NCBI RefSeq assembly: GCF_034314165.1 | Contig: NZ_JAVIWK010000001.1 | Location: forward strand, 2,805,001 to 2,869,000 | Reading direction: 5' to 3' | DNA from: Pseudomonas sp. Bout1 | GTDB taxonomy: Bacteria > Pseudomonadota > Gammaproteobacteria > Pseudomonadales > Pseudomonadaceae | DNA length: 64,000 nt | Part shown: in pieces, positions 54,776 through 62,626 of the stretch | Layout of the letters: every line of letters starts with the position of its first letter | How positions within the stretch are numbered: the stretch's first letter is position 1 | Translations under genes and position numbers: made by a program | Notes under the pieces: model-generated | The model's input: the letters and a program-made list of their open reading frames with translations, nothing else | Database searches by the model: none | Told to the model about the DNA's origin: nothing

Positions 54776-55987
54776 TTAGTCGGACAACCGCTCGATGATC
54801 AGCGCGATGCCCTGGCCCACGCCGATGCACATGGTGCACAGGGCGTAGCGGCCGCCACGTTCCTCCAGTTCATGCAGGGCAGTGGTCACCAGCCGTGCAC
54901 CGCTCATCCCCAGCGGGTGGCCAAGGGCAATGGCGCCGCCGTTGGGGTTCACCCGCGGGTCGTTGTCGCCCAGGCCCAGCTCGCGTAGCACCGCCAGGCC
55001 TTGGGCGGCGAAGGCTTCGTTGAGTTCGATCACGTCCATGTCCGCCAGGCTCAGGTTGGCCAGTTCCAGCACCTTGCGGGTCGCCGGCACCGGGCCGATG
55101 CCCATGATCCGTGGCTCCACGCCGGCGGTGGCCATCGCCACCACCCGGCCACGGGCGACCAGGCCGTGACGCTTGGCAACTTCCGCGCTGGCCAGCAGCA
55201 GGGCACAGGCGCCGTCGTTGACCCCGGACGCATTGCCGGCGGTGATGCTGCCGCCTTCACGGAACGGGGTGCCGAGTTTCTGCAGTTGCTCAAAGGTGGT
55301 GTCGCCGCGTGGGTGTTCGTCGTGCTCGACCACCTTGGCCGGGCCTTTGCGCTGGGGGATTTCTACTGCGACGATTTCCCTGGCCAGTCGCCCGCTGGCC
55401 TGGGCGGCGGCTGCACGTTGCTGGCTGCGCAGGGCAAACGCATCCTGGTCGGCGCGGGAGATGTTGAATTGCTCGGCGACGTTTTCGGCGGTCTCGGGCA
55501 TCGAGTCGATCCCGTAGGCCTTTTTCATCAGCGGGTTGACGAAGCGCCAGCCGATGGTGGTGTCGTATAGCTGCGCGTCACGGGCAAATGCCTGTTCGGC
55601 CTTGCCCATCACCAGCGGTGCACGGGACATCGATTCCACGCCGCCCACCAGCATCAACCCGGCCTCGCCGCAGCGAATCGCCCGGGCTGCACTGCCGATG
55701 GCATCCAGCCCCGAGCCGCACAAACGGTTGAGCGTGGTGCCCGGCACGCTGACCGGCAGCCCGGCCAGCAGCGCCGACATGCGCGCCACGTTGCGGTTGT
55801 CTTCGCCGGCCTGGTTGGCGCAGCCGTAGATCACATCGTCGACACTGCTCCAGTCCACTTGCGGGTGGCGGCGCAGCAGCTCGCGCAACGGCACCGCACC
55901 GAGGTCGTCGGCGCGCACGCTGCTCAAGGCGCCGGCGTAGCGGCCGATCGGGGTGCGTACCGCGTCGATAATCAAGGCGTCATTCAT
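54776..55987 (-). CDS. paaJ: 3-Oxoadipyl-CoA/3-oxo-5,6-dehydrosuberyl-CoA thiolase
   Basis: A 403-residue thiolase with the catalytic Cys in [18 protein letters not shown] (about residue 90), His in [18 protein letters not shown] and [14 protein letters not shown]. It cleaves the beta-ketoacyl-CoA intermediates to acetyl-CoA and succinyl-CoA. AGGAG precedes the ATG at 55987, which overlaps the end of paaI by eight bases. PcaF is a close relative, but context assigns PaaJ. Confidence 0.93.
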   Translation of the reverse strand: MNDALIIDAVRTPIGRYAGALSSVRADDLGAVPLRELLRRHPQVDWSSVDDVIYGCANQAGEDNRNVARMSALLAGLPVSVPGTTLNRLCGSGLDAIGSAARAIRCGEAGLMLVGGVESMSRAPLVMGKAEQAFARDAQLYDTTIGWRFVNPLMKKAYGIDSMPETAENVAEQFNISRADQDAFALRSQQRAAAAQASGRLAREIVAVEIPQRKGPAKVVEHDEHPRGDTTFEQLQKLGTPFREGGSITAGNASGVNDGACALLLASAEVAKRHGLVARGRVVAMATAGVEPRIMGIGPVPATRKVLELANLSLADMDVIELNEAFAAQGLAVLRELGLGDNDPRVNPNGGAIALGHPLGMSGARLVTTALHELEERGGRYALCTMCIGVGQGIALIIERLSD

Positions 55988-56429
55988 TCGGATTCTCCTG
56001 CGCCAGCACCGTGCCGCGCACTTTGTAGGATTTGCCATGGAACAGCGCAATCAGCTGGCCCAGTTGGTTTTCGATGCGTACGTCGTAGTTGCCGGTGCGG
56101 CCCGAACGGCTTTGTTCGCGGCAGTCGGCACTCAAGGTGTCGCCCAGGTGCGCCGGGGCGATGTAGTCGATGCTGCAACCCAGTGCCACGGTGGCGTCGT
56201 TGTAGCTGTTGCAGGCCAGGGCGAATGCCGAGTCGGCCAGTGCAAACAGGTAGCCGCCGTGGCAGGTGCCGTGGCCTTGGATCATGTCGGCGCGCACGCT
56301 CATGCCCAGTCGCGCGCAGCCCGGCGCCACTGAGAGCAGGCGCATGCCCATGCCCTGGCTCGCGGCGTCACGGTTGAACATGGCCTGGGCGCATTGGTTG
56401 GCCAGGTTCATGGCTTCGTGGTTGGTCAT
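55980..56429 (-). CDS. paaI: PaaI thioesterase
   Basis: A 149-residue hot-dog-fold acyl-CoA thioesterase (GHGTCHGGYLFALADSAFALACNSY, with the catalytic Asp near residue 67). It removes stalled CoA esters, a repair role in the phenylacetyl-CoA pathway. GGGAG precedes its ATG at 56429. It follows paaG by 13 bases. Confidence 0.93.
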   Translation of the reverse strand: MTNHEAMNLANQCAQAMFNRDAASQGMGMRLLSVAPGCARLGMSVRADMIQGHGTCHGGYLFALADSAFALACNSYNDATVALGCSIDYIAPAHLGDTLSADCREQSRSGRTGNYDVRIENQLGQLIALFHGKSYKVRGTVLAQENPNE

Positions 56430-56442
56430 CCCGTGCGCTCCC

Positions 56443-57234
56443 TTAGCGGCCCTTGAAGCTTGGGCTGCGTTTTTCCATAAAGGCGGCGACGCCTTCGCGG
56501 TAATCCCCACTGCGTCCGGCCAGGCGTTGCAGGTCGCGTTCCAGCTCCAGCTGTTGGTCAAAGGTGTTGCTCAGGCTGGCGTTCAGGCTGCGCTTGATCA
56601 GCGCCAGGCCGTAGGTCGGTTGGGTGGCCAGGTGGCGGGCCAGGGTCAGGGCTTCGTTGCGCAGTTCGGCGTCGTCCACGCAGCGGTAGATCAAGCCCCA
56701 TTGCTCGGCCTGTTCGGCGCTCAGGCGGTTGCCCAACAGGGCCAGGGCCTTGGCGCGGGCCATGCCCACCAGGCGCGGCAGGGTCCAGGTGCCGCCGGAG
56801 TCGGGGACCAGGCCGAGCTTGCAGAAGGCCTGGATGAAGTTCGCCGAGCGCGCGGCCAGTACCAGGTCGCAGGCCAGCGGGATGTTGGCACCAGCGCCGG
56901 CTGCTACACCGTTGACCGCGCAAATTACCGGCAGAGGCAGGTCGCGCAATTGGCGGATCAGCGGGTTGTAGAACTTCTCGATGGATTCGCCCAAGTCCGG
57001 CACCGCGCTGCCGGGGGCCACGTTGCGGTCTGCGAGGTCTTGCCCGGCGCAAAAGCCGCGACCTTCGCCGGTCAGCAGCAGCACGCGCACGTCGGGACTT
57101 TCCTGGACCCGCTTCAGCGCTTGTTGCACCTCGCCGTGCATCTGTGCGTTGAAGCTGTTGAGCTGGTCAGGGCGATTGAGGCTGATCAGGGCGACGCCGG
57201 CCTCGATGGAAAACAGGATGTGTTCGAAGTTCAT
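56443..57234 (-). CDS. paaG: PaaG, epoxide isomerase/enoyl-CoA isomerase
   Basis: A 263-residue crotonase-family protein with LNRPDQLNSFNAQMHGEV, GRGFCAGQDLADRN and VNGVAAGAGANIPLACDLVLAARSA, matching PaaG, which converts ring-epoxide to oxepin-CoA. The catalytic Asp in LVPDSGGTW is present. paaF, normally upstream, and paaH, normally downstream, are both absent. The ATG at 57234 is used. Confidence 0.9.
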   Translation of the reverse strand: MNFEHILFSIEAGVALISLNRPDQLNSFNAQMHGEVQQALKRVQESPDVRVLLLTGEGRGFCAGQDLADRNVAPGSAVPDLGESIEKFYNPLIRQLRDLPLPVICAVNGVAAGAGANIPLACDLVLAARSANFIQAFCKLGLVPDSGGTWTLPRLVGMARAKALALLGNRLSAEQAEQWGLIYRCVDDAELRNEALTLARHLATQPTYGLALIKRSLNASLSNTFDQQLELERDLQRLAGRSGDYREGVAAFMEKRSPSFKGR

Positions 57235-57325
57235 GGTCGTGAGGCCCTCACGGTGCACGCTCGGCGGTCAGCCGGCTCATTATTGGATCGGCATGGTCAG
57301 CCGGTTTTGCCGGAGTATAGCGTTA

Positions 57326-57545
57326 ACGTGATACATAAATGCAACGATAAAATTGATTTGGTGTGTCTTGATTGCGAATATTCGAAAATACACCAAATGC
57401 TTTTTTTTGTGGGTTAACCCCTGATAAATCCCATATTTTATTGGCCTAATCGCGGTAATTTGCGGCCGGGTAGCTGCTTGGCCCACCGCACGATCCAAGC
57501 GATACGCTTTTTCAGCTTTGTGCTTGTAAAAATGATGTGATACAA
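57326..57545. promoter_or_regulatory. Divergent paaG/paaY promoter with repeated GATAC motifs
   Basis: Three related motifs, ACGTGATACATAAA (57326), AAGCGATACGCTTT (57497) and ATGTGATACAAAAT (57535), lie in a relatively AT-rich 363-base gap. With the two upstream of paaA they suggest the consensus YGATACRNAA for PaaX or another paa regulator. Confidence 0.55.
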
Positions 57546-57597
57546 AATAAACCAATATCGGCATCGCTTTGCGAGCACGCCACACAAGGAATCCTCC

Positions 57598-58188
57598 ATG
57601 ACCTGCTACAGCCTCGACGGCCTGACCCCGGTGGTCGACCCCACGGCCTACGTCCATCCCTCGGCAGTACTGATCGGCGACGTGATCATCGGCCCCCATT
57701 GTTACGTGGGGCCGCTGGCGAGCTTGCGCGGCGACTTCGGGCGCATCGTCCTCGAAGAGGGCGCCAACCTGCAGGACACCTGCGTGATGCACGGCTTTCC
57801 CGACAGCGACACGGTGGTCGAGCGCAACGGCCATATTGGCCACGGTGCGGTGCTGCACGGTTGCCGGATCGGCACTGATGCACTGGTGGGCATGAATGCG
57901 GTGGTGATGGACAACGCCCGTATCGGTGCGCGCTCGTTCGTCTCGGCAACGGCCTTTGTCAAAGCCGGTTTTGAATGCCCCGAGCAGTCGTTGGTGATGG
58001 GCACGCCGGCTAGCGTCAAGCGCAGCCTCAGTGACGAAGAGGTGCACTGGAAGCAAACCGGCACCCGCGAATACCAGCGCCTGGCCCAGCGTTGCCTGGA
58101 GCAGATGCACGAGTGCGCCCCCCTGAGCGAACCGGAGGCCGACCGGCCACGCATCAGCGACAGTGGCCTGCGGCCCAAGGGCACATGA
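57598..58188 (+). CDS. paaY: PaaY, hexapeptide-repeat thioesterase
   Basis: A 196-residue left-handed beta-helix (gamma-carbonic-anhydrase-like) protein. Hexapeptide turns run through residues about 15-150 ([37 protein letters not shown]), with the metal-binding His of the fold. It acts as a thioesterase helping clear dead-end CoA products. It is divergent from paaG and followed by paaX after 61 bases. Confidence 0.9.
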   Translation: MTCYSLDGLTPVVDPTAYVHPSAVLIGDVIIGPHCYVGPLASLRGDFGRIVLEEGANLQDTCVMHGFPDSDTVVERNGHIGHGAVLHGCRIGTDALVGMNAVVMDNARIGARSFVSATAFVKAGFECPEQSLVMGTPASVKRSLSDEEVHWKQTGTREYQRLAQRCLEQMHECAPLSEPEADRPRISDSGLRPKGT

Positions 58189-58249
58189 ATCGCCTGCATC
58201 CCGACGCCGCTAAAAACGGTATATTTTCTCTTTTTGCCTCGGTACGCCC

Positions 58250-59173
58250 ATGTCGTCACTGACACCCCTGAACCAACTGATTACCCGCTTCCAGGAGCAG
58301 ACGCCGATTCGCGCCAGCTCGCTGATCATCACGTTGTACGGGGACGCCATCGAACCCCACGGCGGCACGGTGTGGCTGGGCAGCCTGATCCAGTTGCTCG
58401 AACCCATCGGCATCAATGAACGGCTGATCCGCACTTCGATCTTCCGCCTGACCAAGGAAGGCTGGTTGACCGCCGAAAAGGTCGGGCGCCGCAGCTACTA
58501 CAGCCTGACCGGTGCGGGGCGTCGGCGTTTCGACAAGGCCTTCAAACGCGTCTACAGCTCCAGCGTGCCGGCGTGGGATGGTTCGTGGTGCCTGGTGATG
58601 CTCACGCAGTTGACCCAGGACAAGCGCAAACAGGTGCGTGAAGAGCTGGAATGGCAAGGTTTTGGTGCGATTGCGCCGACCGTGCTGGCCTGCCCACGCA
58701 GCGACCGCGCTGACGTCAACGCCACCTTGCTCGACCTTGGCGCCCAGGAAGACACCATCGTCTTCGAGACCACCGCTCAGGATGTACTCGCCTCCAAGGC
58801 CCTGCGGGTGCAGGTGCGCGAGAGCTGGAACATCGAGGAACTGGCGGCCCATTACAGCGAGTTCATCCAACTGTTCCGACCGCTCTGGCAAGCGCTTCGC
58901 GAGCAGGAACAGCTTGCGCCTGCGGACTGTTTCCTGGCACGCGTCCTGCTTATTCATGAGTACCGCAAACTGCTGCTGCGCGACCCGCAATTGCCCGACG
59001 AACTGCTGCCCGGCGATTGGGAAGGCCGCGCCGCCCGCCAGTTGTGCCGCAATATTTACCGGTTGATCTACGCCAAGGCCGAGGAATGGCTGAACAGCGC
59101 GCTGGAAACTGCCGACGGCCCGTTGCCAGACGTTGGCGAGAGTTTTTACCGGCGGTTCGGAGGCTTGAAATAA
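58250..59173 (+). CDS. paaX: PaaX, phenylacetyl-CoA-responsive repressor
   Basis: A 307-residue PaaX-type repressor with an N-terminal winged helix (SLIITLYGDAIEPHGGTVWLGSL, SIFRLTKEGWLTAEKVGRRSYY) and the long C-terminal ligand domain. It represses paa operons until phenylacetyl-CoA accumulates. The paaY-paaX pair is separated by 61 bases. Confidence 0.93.
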   Translation: MSSLTPLNQLITRFQEQTPIRASSLIITLYGDAIEPHGGTVWLGSLIQLLEPIGINERLIRTSIFRLTKEGWLTAEKVGRRSYYSLTGAGRRRFDKAFKRVYSSSVPAWDGSWCLVMLTQLTQDKRKQVREELEWQGFGAIAPTVLACPRSDRADVNATLLDLGAQEDTIVFETTAQDVLASKALRVQVRESWNIEELAAHYSEFIQLFRPLWQALREQEQLAPADCFLARVLLIHEYRKLLLRDPQLPDELLPGDWEGRAARQLCRNIYRLIYAKAEEWLNSALETADGPLPDVGESFYRRFGGLK

Positions 59174-59249
59174 GGAGCGACGCTGTTCAGGAGAACGGGT
59201 GGAGTGACATGGCGTAGAGAATAAAAATAAGCCTGCGTGAGGCCTGATC

Positions 59250-60164
59250 ATGATGTCTTCAATTGCACAGCGCGCTGATGGGTTCGATCAATGGATCCAT
59301 CAGATCAATCAAATCTGTGGCGCCTTCGATGGGCAAATCCTGGGGGATGGTTTTTCCGGGCAGATCCGCGAATACCAGAGCGGCGCGCTGAAACTCAGCT
59401 TTGTCGACGCCTGCCAGGCGCGGCTGTTTCGTACGCCTGCGCAAATCGCGGCGGGCGAGGGCGGCAAGTATTTTGCTGTGTTCCAGCTCGATGGCACGGC
59501 TGGCATGGCCCAGGGTGACAGCAAGGCACTGTTGCGTGCCGGCGACATTACCCTGATCGATGCGGCGCACCCCAGCGACTTCACCTACAGCGAGAACTCG
59601 CGGCAGTTGTCGCTGATCCTGCCGTCGTACCTGGTGGAGCAGACTTTGCGCTTCAACCGGGTCAAATGCGGGCACCGTATCGAGGCGACGTCGCCGATGG
59701 CCATGTTGTCTCGCCAGTTGATTCTGGAGGCTACCCGCCAAGACAACCTGACCTTGCAGGAAAGCGAGGCGACGCTGGAGGCGATTATCAATTTGCTGCG
59801 CCCGGCGATCAGCCAGGCGGGCGAAGTCGGCGATGCTCATGAGCGGGTGTTTCGCAAGACGCTGGAGTGTATTGACCAGCACATTCGCTCTGAGCAACTG
59901 TGCCCTGAATGGCTGGCGCGAGAGGTGGGAATGTCGGTGCGCGGGCTGTACCGGATCTTTGCCCGCAAGGGTCTGGTGGTGGCGCGGTATATCAAGAATC
60001 GGCGGCTGGATTTATGTGCCGAGTCGCTGCGCCAGTGCAGGGTAGAGGAGAAGCTTTCGGTGTTGGGGTATTCGTGGGGGTTTTCGGATTCGAGCTACTT
60101 CTCGACAGCGTTCAAGTCGCGGTTTGGCATTGCGCCAGGTGAGTACCGCAAACAACACGCCTGA
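59250..60164 (+). CDS. feaR: FeaR-like AraC-family activator
   Basis: A 304-residue AraC-type regulator with an N-terminal cupin-like sensor domain (FAVFQLDGTAGMAQGDS, GDITLIDAAHPSDF) and two helix-turn-helix motifs at the C-terminus (GMSVRGLYRIFARKGLVVARYI, LGYSWGFSDSSYFSTAFKSRFG). It is strongly FeaR-like along its whole length; FeaR activates amine oxidase and aldehyde dehydrogenase genes for phenylethylamine and tyramine. Its place between paaX and the aau operon fits regulation by aromatic amine-derived aldehydes. The ATG at 59250 or 59253 starts it. Confidence 0.87.
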   Translation: MMSSIAQRADGFDQWIHQINQICGAFDGQILGDGFSGQIREYQSGALKLSFVDACQARLFRTPAQIAAGEGGKYFAVFQLDGTAGMAQGDSKALLRAGDITLIDAAHPSDFTYSENSRQLSLILPSYLVEQTLRFNRVKCGHRIEATSPMAMLSRQLILEATRQDNLTLQESEATLEAIINLLRPAISQAGEVGDAHERVFRKTLECIDQHIRSEQLCPEWLAREVGMSVRGLYRIFARKGLVVARYIKNRRLDLCAESLRQCRVEEKLSVLGYSWGFSDSSYFSTAFKSRFGIAPGEYRKQHA

Positions 60165-60166
60165 AA

Positions 60167-60254
60167 TGTAGGAGCTGGTTTGCCTGCGATAGCGGAGTGT
60201 CAGCTACCCATTCCTGGCTGACCCACCGCTATCGCAGGCAAGCCAGCTCCCACA
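60167..60254. repeat. Inverted REP pair, convergent intergenic
   Basis: TGTAGGAGCTGGTTTGCCTG (60167) and CAGGCAAGCCAGCTCCCACA (60235-60254) with GCGATAGCGG/CCGCTATCGC extensions. It lies between convergent feaR and the cytochrome gene and can act as terminator. Confidence 0.75.
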
Positions 60255-60258
60255 GGTT

Positions 60259-60780
60259 TCAGTTGGGCATTCCGTCTTCGATCGCAATGCCTTGGGCGCG
60301 CATCTGCTTGATCAAACCTGCCCGAGTCCCTGGCAGATTAAGCATCGCTTTGTGCCGCAACTCAGTGACTTCCTCAGCGCTATAGGGCTTGTAGTCCACC
60401 GGCGTGCTCTTGCCCGCCATCCCATCCGGGCGCATCAGCCAGTTCAACAGTTCCGCCAGTTGCCCGTCGTTCAGCGCCGACTGCGACATCCCCGGCACCC
60501 GCACCAAAAATTCCCGCCCGCCCGGCACCTTCAGAAAGTTGCCAACAAACCCGGTCATTCTCGGCGTGTCGTTCGCCGCCGACCCCATGCCGCTGCCCAA
60601 ATGGCATCCGGCACATTGCAACTGGTAGTTGGTCCCCACGCTGTACCCCGCCTGGGCGATAGGCGTTTGCGGCGACTCGTTACCCGGTGCGTGCTTCTGG
60701 TTCGGATTGGGAATCGCCCGAGCCTGGGCGAGCGGGGCGGCCAGTGCACACATCAAACCCAGCAAAAACAAAGTACGCAT
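60259..60780 (-). CDS. Small periplasmic monohaem cytochrome c
   Basis: A 173-residue secreted protein with a signal peptide (residues 1-20, ALAAPLAQA) and one CxxCH haem motif (CAGCHLGSGMG, about residue 49). The sixth haem ligand is probably in the Met-containing C-terminal part. It is last of the aauBEDA-cyt operon. In Alcaligenes the aromatic amine dehydrogenase cluster also carries a small cytochrome gene after aauA. It likely takes electrons from the dehydrogenase or its copper protein. Confidence 0.8.
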   Translation of the reverse strand: MRTLFLLGLMCALAAPLAQARAIPNPNQKHAPGNESPQTPIAQAGYSVGTNYQLQCAGCHLGSGMGSAANDTPRMTGFVGNFLKVPGGREFLVRVPGMSQSALNDGQLAELLNWLMRPDGMAGKSTPVDYKPYSAEEVTELRHKAMLNLPGTRAGLIKQMRAQGIAIEDGMPN

Positions 60781-60800
60781 GACAAGCCTCTTTGCACTGA

Positions 60801-60899
60801 CCTGTGGCGAGGGAGCTTGCTCGCGCTGGGCTGCGCAGCGGCCCCAAGATCTTGGGAGCGCTACGCACTCCAGCGCGAGCAAGCTCCCTCGCCACAGGG
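60801..60899. repeat. Large inverted repeat between cytochrome and aauA
   Basis: CCTGTGGCGAGGGAGCTTGC (60801) and GCAAGCTCCCTCGCCACAGG (60879-60898) are complementary, extended by TCGCGCTGG/CCAGCGCGA and separated by about 40 bases. This REP subtype (GTGGCGAGGGAGCTTGCTC) is different from those nearby. It may cause differential expression of the cytochrome. Confidence 0.8.
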
Positions 60900-60904
60900 T
60901 TGGG

Positions 60905-61426
60905 TTAAACCGCTACACCCCGGATGATCGAAACGGTGCAGTGGTAAATGTGCGATTTGGCCGCCAGGCACCAGTTCACATCGTTGTTGTTGAATGGCCG
61001 ATACGCCGGCTCTTCGCTGTCGTTACGCGTACACGCGCACTGGGCGCAGCTTTGCTTACCGCAGCAGTCGTTATAGGAAATGATGTAGTCCTTGCCATCC
61101 GCCGGGTTGCGGCAGGTACCGATCCAGGTCACCTGGGACGCCTCGGTGCCCGGTGGGCAGGACGTCACCGAACCGCCGCAGCAACTGCACAGGAAACCGT
61201 CGATGGAGCAGTAGCGCCAGTAGTCGCAGCTGTTCGGGTCGCCCGGGTCACCGGCTTTCGGGTTATCGGCGGCCAGTGCCTTGCTGGTGCGGTCCAGTGG
61301 CAGCAGCAGGGGCAAGGCCGCACCCGCGACCATCAGCGAACCCATGCGGGCCAACAGTTTGCGCCGTGAGGTGGTGTCGGCTAGGCGACGGGTCGAGCGC
61401 TCGAATAACAGATCCAGCAATTTCAT
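60905..61426 (-). CDS. aauA: TTQ amine dehydrogenase small subunit (AauA/MauA)
   Basis: A 173-residue precursor of the tryptophan-tryptophylquinone subunit. It has a twin-arginine-type export signal (SRRKLLARMG, about residues 20-29) and a disulfide-rich mature part with CDYWRYCSIDG, CSCCGGSVTSCPPG and NDCCGKQSC. The two Trp that form TTQ correspond to W101 and W152, 51 residues apart as in methylamine dehydrogenase. The catalytic Asp residues match D76 and D120. The enzyme oxidises primary amines in the periplasm. Aromatic rather than methylamine specificity is inferred from feaR, paa genes and the cytochrome in place of amicyanin. Confidence 0.88.
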   Translation of the reverse strand: MKLLDLLFERSTRRLADTTSRRKLLARMGSLMVAGAALPLLLPLDRTSKALAADNPKAGDPGDPNSCDYWRYCSIDGFLCSCCGGSVTSCPPGTEASQVTWIGTCRNPADGKDYIISYNDCCGKQSCAQCACTRNDSEEPAYRPFNNNDVNWCLAAKSHIYHCTVSIIRGVAV

Positions 61427-61444
61427 GAGAGTCTCCCTGCCTTA

Positions 61445-62071
61445 TCAGTGGCTATGGCTATGGCCGTGGCTGTGGTCGTGGGGCTGCGGCTGGCTGTTGA
61501 GGTATTCCTGCAGCGTGGCGCTTTTCAGGTGCTCGACTTCGAACAGGCTGTCCAGGTGCTCGCGGGAATTGACCAGGCCCTTGGCGCGCAAGGTGCCGCT
61601 CTTGTCGATCAGCGCGGCGTAGGGCAGTTTGCCGATCTGGTAGGTCATGCCCACTTCCGGGCCCACCACGTAGGTGACGTCGTCCAGTTTGTGCTCGGTG
61701 ATCAGTGCTTGCTGCGCTTGCATGTCGCCGTCGCTGATAAACACCACGTCCAGACGGTCGGCCTGTTCCCTGGCGATGGATTTGATCGCCGGCAACAAGG
61801 ATTTGCAGATCGGGCAAGTAGGCGAGAGGAAGAACAGCAACTGGTTCTTCTCACCGGCATAACCGAAGTTCACCGGGCGGCCCTTACGGTCGGAGGCAGT
61901 AACTTGCGGTGCCGCTTCGTTCACCGCTACACCCTTGTCGACCATCAGCGCGCCGGCCGGGGCGATACGCCCGTGCAGCACACCAATCTGGCGCACCAGG
62001 CCCATCACGGCAAACGCGAGTGCCAGCAGCAGTACCCACAGCAGTACGTTGGAAACAATAAGGCCTTCCAT
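61445..62071 (-). CDS. aauD: MauD/AauD thioredoxin-like maturation protein
   Basis: A 208-residue membrane-anchored thioredoxin-fold protein. A single hydrophobic segment at residues 5-25 and the redox motif CPIC (SPTCPICKSL, about residue 86) are visible. It forms the six disulfides of the small subunit in the periplasm. An unusual C-terminal tail HDHSHGHSHSH could bind copper or nickel. Located 18 bases before aauA. Confidence 0.87.
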   Translation of the reverse strand: MEGLIVSNVLLWVLLLALAFAVMGLVRQIGVLHGRIAPAGALMVDKGVAVNEAAPQVTASDRKGRPVNFGYAGEKNQLLFFLSPTCPICKSLLPAIKSIAREQADRLDVVFISDGDMQAQQALITEHKLDDVTYVVGPEVGMTYQIGKLPYAALIDKSGTLRAKGLVNSREHLDSLFEVEHLKSATLQEYLNSQPQPHDHSHGHSHSH

Positions 62072-62074
62072 TGA

Positions 62075-62614
62075 TCACCTACCAATCAGTTTGAGCAGAA
62101 GAGGGGAGTTCGCCAGCAGGCCATCGGCTGCGGCGTAAATCAGCAGCGCGACGGCGCTGGCGGCGACGGTGACGAAGCCGTCGAAAAATCCCAGGTCACG
62201 GGCAATCGGCAGCACGCTGGCCAGCAAGGCCACGGCTACCAGTGCGCCGTTGCGCAACAGCAGGATCGGCCGCAATGGCTGCGCCTGATCGGGGCCGGCG
62301 CAACCGCAGTCGATGTCCCGGCGGCCGCGCCACAGGTTGATGCCAATTGCTGCGGCGTATAGCGCAATCAGGCCGGCGGCGCTGAGGGCGGCCCATGAGC
62401 GGGTGGCCGGAACCAGCAGTGCAAAGGCAATCACCAGCTCCAGCGCCGGAATCACCCGGGCGGCGGGGCGAGTCAGGGCCTGGGGCAGCAACTGGTAGTC
62501 CGCCAGTTGCCGGTCGAAGCGTGTCGGTGCGCGCAACTTGTGGGTCGCGGCACTGGCCAGCAACACCGCAATGGCGAGGGCGCTGGCAATGATGAAGATC
62601 GGGTCGATATGCAT
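62075..62614 (-). CDS. aauE: MauE/AauE membrane maturation protein
   Basis: A 179-residue DoxX-like inner-membrane protein with about four to five helices and a conserved CGCAG motif (about residue 103) in a loop. It is required for stable production of the TTQ small subunit. It lies three bases before aauD and 12 bases after aauB. Confidence 0.86.
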   Translation of the reverse strand: MHIDPIFIIASALAIAVLLASAATHKLRAPTRFDRQLADYQLLPQALTRPAARVIPALELVIAFALLVPATRSWAALSAAGLIALYAAAIGINLWRGRRDIDCGCAGPDQAQPLRPILLLRNGALVAVALLASVLPIARDLGFFDGFVTVAASAVALLIYAAADGLLANSPLLLKLIGR

Positions 62615-62626
62615 GGCCGAACCTCT

